From: a bacterium
GTDB lineage: Bacteria; Hydrogenedentota; Hydrogenedentia; Hydrogenedentiales; SLHB01
Assembly: GCA_024231375.1 (NCBI GenBank)
Contig: JAAEQP010000836.1
Coordinates: 1-9,659, forward strand
Direction of reading: 5' to 3'
Length of the DNA: 9,659 bases
A program made the translations under genes and the position numbers. This document shows, piece by piece, positions 6,838 through 9,659 of this stretch (positions within the stretch are counted from its first letter, which is position 1; the number at the start of each line of letters is the position of its first letter). Under the pieces are notes generated by a model, which saw nothing but the letters and a program-made list of their open reading frames with translations, was not told the origin of the DNA and did not search any database.

Positions 6838-7917
6838 TTACTGCTCCTCCTTGCCGACGACCCGCAGCTTCCCCTCCCAGTACGGCTCTGCACTGTGCCA
6901 CGGCTTCTTGAGCCGCTTCGGCATGGGTTGAAGCCACCCCCCGTATTGATCGACCGTCTCGCGCGTGATGGGGAAGGTGGGCAAGAGAATGTGGCGAGGC
7001 ACCTTTTCGCCGTTGAGCAACCGGTAGGCAGCCTTCAACGTTTCCGCCCCCAGAGCGCCGCAGAACTGGGCCGAATCGATCCGAGTGATTCCGCCTTCCC
7101 GGATGATGGCCACCGAGTCCGGATCGCCGTCAATCGTCGCTACGAACAGCTCGTCTCTTCCTGCATCCGTCAACGCCTTGACGACAGCGAGCCCTCCACC
7201 GTCGTTCACCGTGAACACCACGTCCACCGAGCCCTTCTCCGAGAAATCCTTCAGAATCCGGACGCCGGCGCGGCGACCGCTCTCCGGTTCCACGGCGCTG
7301 TAGGTGCCCACGATGGCATAGGGTTGCTTGTAGGCCCCCAAGGCATCCAGAAATCCGTTGACGCGCTCTACCGTTGACGACACGTGAGGGTATTCCACAA
7401 GGATGACGCGGAGTTTCCGATCATCGGGGAACGCCGCCGCCACATACTCGCCATTGAGATACCCGGCTTGGTAGTTGTCGGACGTCAGATAGCATGCCAA
7501 GGCGCCGCCGCTGATGTACTGGTCGTAGGCCACGACCGGTATGCCTGCCTTGTTCGCTTCCTTCAGCGGTTTGGCCAGCGCCGCGTTGTCGGTGGGTTGC
7601 ACTATGATCAGATCCACGTTGCGCTTGATCAGTTCGCGCATCTGCGCGATCTGCCGCTCCATTCCCTTCACGTCGTCCCCGGCAACGTAGGGAATCAGCC
7701 TGACCTCTGGGGCGTCGGCCTCAGGCGCGGCCTTGTTGATCCGCCGCGCCTCCTGCTCAAGTCCCTTCCGCATGGCGACCTGTCCGGGAATGTTCATGGA
7801 CCAGTACAAGACACCAATCTCATGGACCTTCTCCGCGCCTCCGTAGGCAGAGCGGACCGGCACTATCGTGGCTACGGCGCAGACGAGCAGACAGAGAAGA
7901 CAGGACGGAGATCGCAT
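6838..7917 (-). CDS. Periplasmic sugar-type substrate-binding protein (RbsB/LsrB-like, Peripla_BP_4 fold)
   Basis: A 359-residue exported binding protein. The N-terminus MRSPS followed by a hydrophobic run to about residue 20 and small residues SAYGGA is a signal peptide. The mature part begins about 25-29 with KVHEIGVLYWS. Features of the ribose/galactose-binding family include IIVQPTDNAALAKPLKEA near 104-121, GIPVVAYDQYI (125-135), TSDNYQAG (145-152), the VFTVNDGGGLAVVKAL block (234-249) and VATIDGDPDSVAIIREGG (259-276). The frame is open 63 codons further upstream, but ATG 7917 has GGAGGTGA (7923-7930 region) with a 5-nt spacer and starts the signal peptide, so it is the true start. No transporter permease or ATPase is adjacent. 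The next gene is the hybrid kinase, which suggests a sensory rather than a transport role. About 30 residues after 328, rich in basic and aromatic residues, extend past the usual end of the fold. The ligand is unknown. Confidence 0.9.
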   Translation of the reverse strand: MRSPSCLLCLLVCAVATIVPVRSAYGGAEKVHEIGVLYWSMNIPGQVAMRKGLEQEARRINKAAPEADAPEVRLIPYVAGDDVKGMERQIAQMRELIKRNVDLIIVQPTDNAALAKPLKEANKAGIPVVAYDQYISGGALACYLTSDNYQAGYLNGEYVAAAFPDDRKLRVILVEYPHVSSTVERVNGFLDALGAYKQPYAIVGTYSAVEPESGRRAGVRILKDFSEKGSVDVVFTVNDGGGLAVVKALTDAGRDELFVATIDGDPDSVAIIREGGITRIDSAQFCGALGAETLKAAYRLLNGEKVPRHILLPTFPITRETVDQYGGWLQPMPKRLKKPWHSAEPYWEGKLRVVGKEEQ

Positions 7918-8068
7918 GACGGTCACCTCCGGGTTGCCCATTGCCGAGGGAGCAGCGTTGTATGCAGGCTTTTCCGGGCGGGACCCGGACGTTGGCTGCA
8001 GCCTCAGCGACACGTAGAGGAGCAATCCCCATTCCGATCCGAGCATGGACAGTGTGTCGCCTGCCTTC

Positions 8069-8077
8069 AGTATAGCA
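8069..8077 (-). promoter_or_regulatory. Extended -10 promoter of the binding-protein/kinase operon
   Basis: On the minus strand the sequence TGCTATACT contains the hexamer TATACT (five of six matches to TATAAT) with the TGn extension. No good -35 is found at 16-18 bp, which fits an extended -10 or activator-dependent promoter. Confidence 0.4.
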
Positions 8078-8114
8078 TGCGGCGCGAATACCTTGAGCGA
8101 CCCCAAGCAAGACC

Positions 8115-8136
8115 GGGCGGGGCCGAAGCCCCGCCC
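8115..8136 (-). terminator. Hairpin terminator behind the OmpA-domain lipoprotein gene
   Basis: A perfect 9-bp stem, GGGCGGGGC at 8115-8123 with GCCCCGCCC at 8128-8136, closes a 4-nt CGAA loop (TTCG on the minus strand, a stable tetraloop). It lies about 29 nt past the stop at 8165. The following minus-strand bases (TCTTGCTT) are only moderately T-rich, so termination may be partial. A second small stem (CGCCC/GGGCG, 8148-8162) lies between it and the stop. Confidence 0.55.
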
Positions 8137-8164
8137 AGCGTTGACGTCGCCCGCAAGGGGCGCC

Positions 8165-9298
8165 CTACTTCTCCTTCAGTGGCGTCAGCTCGACGCGCCT
8201 GTTCTGGTATTTGTTCTCCGGGATGTCGTTTGGCTTGATCGGCTTCAACTCGCCGAATCCCCGCGTCACCAGCCGGTCGGCCTTGATGCCGCGTTTGATG
8301 AGGTCTTCTTTCACGGCCTTGGACCGGTTCTCCGATAGCTTCTGGTTGTAGGCTTCGGAAGCGTCCGAGTCGGTGTGCCCGTCGATGGAGACCGCCACCT
8401 TCGGGTTCTTCTTCAGCACACGGGCCACTTCCTTCAAGATCGGTACGAACTCGGGCTTGATGTCGTACTTGTCGGTGTCGAAATTGAGGTTCTTCAACAC
8501 CCAGCACCCGCGCGAGTCGACTTTGGCGCCCTTCGGCGTGTTCGGGCATTCGTCCTCGTCGTCGTACACGCCGTCCTTGTCGCTGTCTTTGCGGACGGGC
8601 TTGGGCTTGGGCACGGGACCCGGATCGAAGAAGATCTCGCGCACCATGGCTTCCATACCGGCCGGGGTGCTGATCTGATCGGCGGTCCAGCTCTGGCCAC
8701 ACCCGGTCACCGTGGACATTTCCTCAAGCAGCTTCTGGCCCTTCTCGCACTTCCCCATCCACACGGTATAGATGCACACTTTGCCGTCATACGCTTCCTT
8801 CAGCGCCTCGCACATGGCCAGCACGGGTTTGCACTTGGCGCGTCCGTCGGAGAACACGATGATGGCCGTCTCCTCGGACATGCCGGCCACCTCGCTCTTC
8901 GCCACACCAACCGCCCGCGCCAACGGCGTCAAACCACCAAGGTGGCGCAACCCCGCCGCCGCATCGCCCAGCGTCTGTTTGCACAGCGGCTTCAGGGGAA
9001 CACGCTGCCACGCGGCCGATCCGCGCATGCCGCCGAACGACGACATGCCGGCGTCGTATGCGCCGGATGGCATAGCCTGCACGAACGCCTGCACCAGTGA
9101 CTTCTCCTGGTCGAACATGTACATGGACCCGGATACGTCCGCCAGGATGTAGACTTGGTCGGGCGTCAGGATATCCCCGGGCTTGGGTTGGACTTCGCTC
9201 ATGGTCATGGTCACGGGTGCCGGCACGGTGACACATCCTGCCACCCCCAGGAACGCCGCCACCGTAAACAGCGCCCTCGCACATTTCGATTTCCGCAT
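8165..9298 (-). CDS. Lipoprotein with von Willebrand A domain, calcium-type repeat and OmpA peptidoglycan-binding domain
   Basis: A 377-residue predicted outer-membrane lipoprotein. The signal peptide ends in the lipobox VAGC with lipidation at C22. A von Willebrand A-like domain follows (about 48-225), with the metal-ion site DVSGS at 54-58, a likely threonine ligand in LTPLARAVG (T124) and D151 in VFSDGRAK. A proline/lysine linker (227-236) leads to an acidic DSDKDGVYDDEDECP segment like a thrombospondin type 3 calcium repeat (238-265). The C-terminal OmpA domain (about 272-374) has the peptidoglycan-contacting D310 and R325 in the HTD and LSENRS motifs, plus NRRVEL near the end. Six cysteines in the VWA part and two around the repeat may form disulfides. 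The ATG at 9298 has a strong AGGAGG SD 5 nt upstream. The gene appears monocistronic. The domains suggest a cell-wall-anchored adhesive or scaffold protein; the ligand is unknown. Confidence 0.88.
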   Translation of the reverse strand: MRKSKCARALFTVAAFLGVAGCVTVPAPVTMTMSEVQPKPGDILTPDQVYILADVSGSMYMFDQEKSLVQAFVQAMPSGAYDAGMSSFGGMRGSAAWQRVPLKPLCKQTLGDAAAGLRHLGGLTPLARAVGVAKSEVAGMSEETAIIVFSDGRAKCKPVLAMCEALKEAYDGKVCIYTVWMGKCEKGQKLLEEMSTVTGCGQSWTADQISTPAGMEAMVREIFFDPGPVPKPKPVRKDSDKDGVYDDEDECPNTPKGAKVDSRGCWVLKNLNFDTDKYDIKPEFVPILKEVARVLKKNPKVAVSIDGHTDSDASEAYNQKLSENRSKAVKEDLIKRGIKADRLVTRGFGELKPIKPNDIPENKYQNRRVELTPLKEK

Positions 9299-9531
9299 TT
9301 CACCCTCCTACGCAGTCGAGCTGCATTAGGTTCACCCAAAGGACAGGGCAACACACACGGTTTCACACAACGCACCCACTCCCTTTCCCCTACGTCATTA
9401 GGAACGCGAAGGTTGCGAGGAGTATTTCGGGATTTTCGCAGTAGCAGAGAGGGGGCGGGCGAAGAGACTGAACGCGAAGAGAGGCGCGACCAAGCCGCGC
9501 CTCTCAAGTCCACAGGATATGGGGTGTCAGT
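9299..9531 (-). other. Upstream region of the VWA-OmpA lipoprotein gene
   Basis: The 233-bp gap holds the terminator of the preceding gene, the lipoprotein leader and its SD (AGGAGG just upstream of 9298). The sequence GAACGCGAAG occurs twice in direct orientation, at 9402-9411 and 9470-9479; the second copy touches the terminator stem. A small hairpin with arms GCAG and CTGC lies just upstream of the SD. I could not find a convincing -10/-35 pair. Confidence 0.4.
9479..9505 (-). terminator. Hairpin terminator behind the Gfo/Idh/MocA gene
   Basis: A perfect 10-bp stem, GAGAGGCGCG at 9479-9488 with CGCGCCTCTC at 9496-9505, closes a 7-nt loop. It begins 26 nt after the stop of the right-edge gene. 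On the minus strand it is followed by TTCGCGTTC, a poor T-tract, so the assignment rests mainly on stem strength and position. Confidence 0.55.
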
Positions 9532-9659
9532 TTAGGCGAGTTTCCACGGCTTGCGGTACTCGTAGTGGAGCAGCTTGTTGGCCGCCTTGTTGTTTGTGAT
9601 GACTTCTTTGTCCGGGTCCCAGTCGATGCGGGTCCCCGTCGTCAGCGCGATGTTCGCCA
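9532..9659 (-). CDS. Gfo/Idh/MocA family oxidoreductase, C-terminal 41 residues only
   Basis: The visible end of a gene whose 5' part lies beyond the right edge. The translation begins ANIALTTGTRIDWDPDKEV and finishes EYRKPWKLA before a TAA stop. This pattern (NIAL, a WDPDKE-type strand, paired alanine/asparagine before LL, then Y-R-x-P-W-x-L) is the characteristic tail of the NAD(P)-dependent sugar/inositol dehydrogenase-like proteins abundant in planctomycetes and related bacteria. The nucleotide-binding domain is not in the window, so the substrate cannot be inferred. Only the C-terminal tail supports the call. Confidence 0.75.
   Translation of the reverse strand, partial: ANIALTTGTRIDWDPDKEVITNNKAANKLLHYEYRKPWKLA

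Larger units (their letters stand above)
7918..8164 (-). other. Upstream region and 5' leader of the binding-protein/kinase operon
   Basis: The region lies between the lipoprotein stop and the binding-protein start. It contains a GC-rich terminator-like hairpin, an extended -10 promoter candidate and a leader of about 145 nt. The leader includes a perfect 10-bp palindrome GGCTGCAGCC at 7994-8003. It also has a 7-bp inverted repeat (GCGACAC at 8007-8013 with GTGTCGC at 8054-8060) whose outer arm falls at the predicted transcript start. No known riboswitch is recognisable. Confidence 0.4.

Noticed and set aside
7918..8106. Longer N-terminus for the binding protein starting at 8106
   Set aside because: The extra 63 residues would bury the signal peptide, while the strong SD and the signal sequence both point to ATG 7917.
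9340..9400. Sigma54 or sigma70 promoter for the lipoprotein gene
   Set aside because: No GG/GC pair at -24/-12 spacing, and the best sigma70 pair (TTGCCC with TAATGC) matches the -10 at only two of six positions.
1..9659. Mobile elements, CRISPR arrays, defence islands
   Set aside because: No transposase, integrase, terminal inverted repeats or regularly spaced repeats were seen, and the genes are mostly housekeeping or signalling types.

Overview
The window is a GC-rich bacterial chromosomal segment. It carries seven complete protein genes and two genes cut by the window edges. The organism appears to be Gram-negative: one gene encodes a lipoprotein with an OmpA peptidoglycan-binding domain, and another encodes an exported periplasmic binding protein paired with a membrane kinase. 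The right-edge fragment ends like the Gfo/Idh/MocA dehydrogenases that are abundant in planctomycete, verrucomicrobial and 'Candidatus Hydrogenedentes' genomes. That points tentatively to such a lineage, but no rRNA or lineage marker confirms it. I see no insertion sequence, integrase, phage gene, CRISPR array or tRNA, so most of the window looks like core genome.

Left part (1-2715): the C-terminal ~80% of an M32 metallocarboxypeptidase on the plus strand converges, with a 10-bp gap, on a minus-strand pair. That pair is a TatD-family metal-dependent hydrolase followed by tcdA, which makes cyclic t6A in tRNA. The two genes are 5 nt apart and probably co-transcribed.

Middle (2716-4268): a 444-bp divergent intergenic region separates tatD from rsmD (16S rRNA m2G966 methyltransferase), which is followed by nrdR (ribonucleotide reductase repressor). 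This region is the most unusual non-coding part. It holds two perfect DnaA boxes, a third with one mismatch placed 11 bp from the first, and a strong imperfect hairpin. A good sigma70-type promoter overlaps the end of rsmD and should drive nrdR. NrdR-box-like sequences lie on both sides of its -10.

Right part (4300-9659, all minus strand): a periplasmic sugar-type binding protein gene is followed 3 nt later by a hybrid sensor histidine kinase gene. No ABC permease or ATPase lies beside them, so the pair looks like a dedicated periplasmic sensing unit of the LuxP/LuxQ or TorT/TorS kind. Upstream is a monocistronic lipoprotein gene with the order von Willebrand A domain, calcium-type acidic repeat, OmpA domain. 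It has its own SD and is followed by a GC-rich hairpin. The last feature is the C-terminus of a Gfo/Idh/MocA oxidoreductase with a 10-bp perfect terminator-like hairpin behind it.

The best candidates for something undescribed are the DnaA-box cluster and structured region upstream of rsmD-nrdR, and the binding-protein/hybrid-kinase pair.
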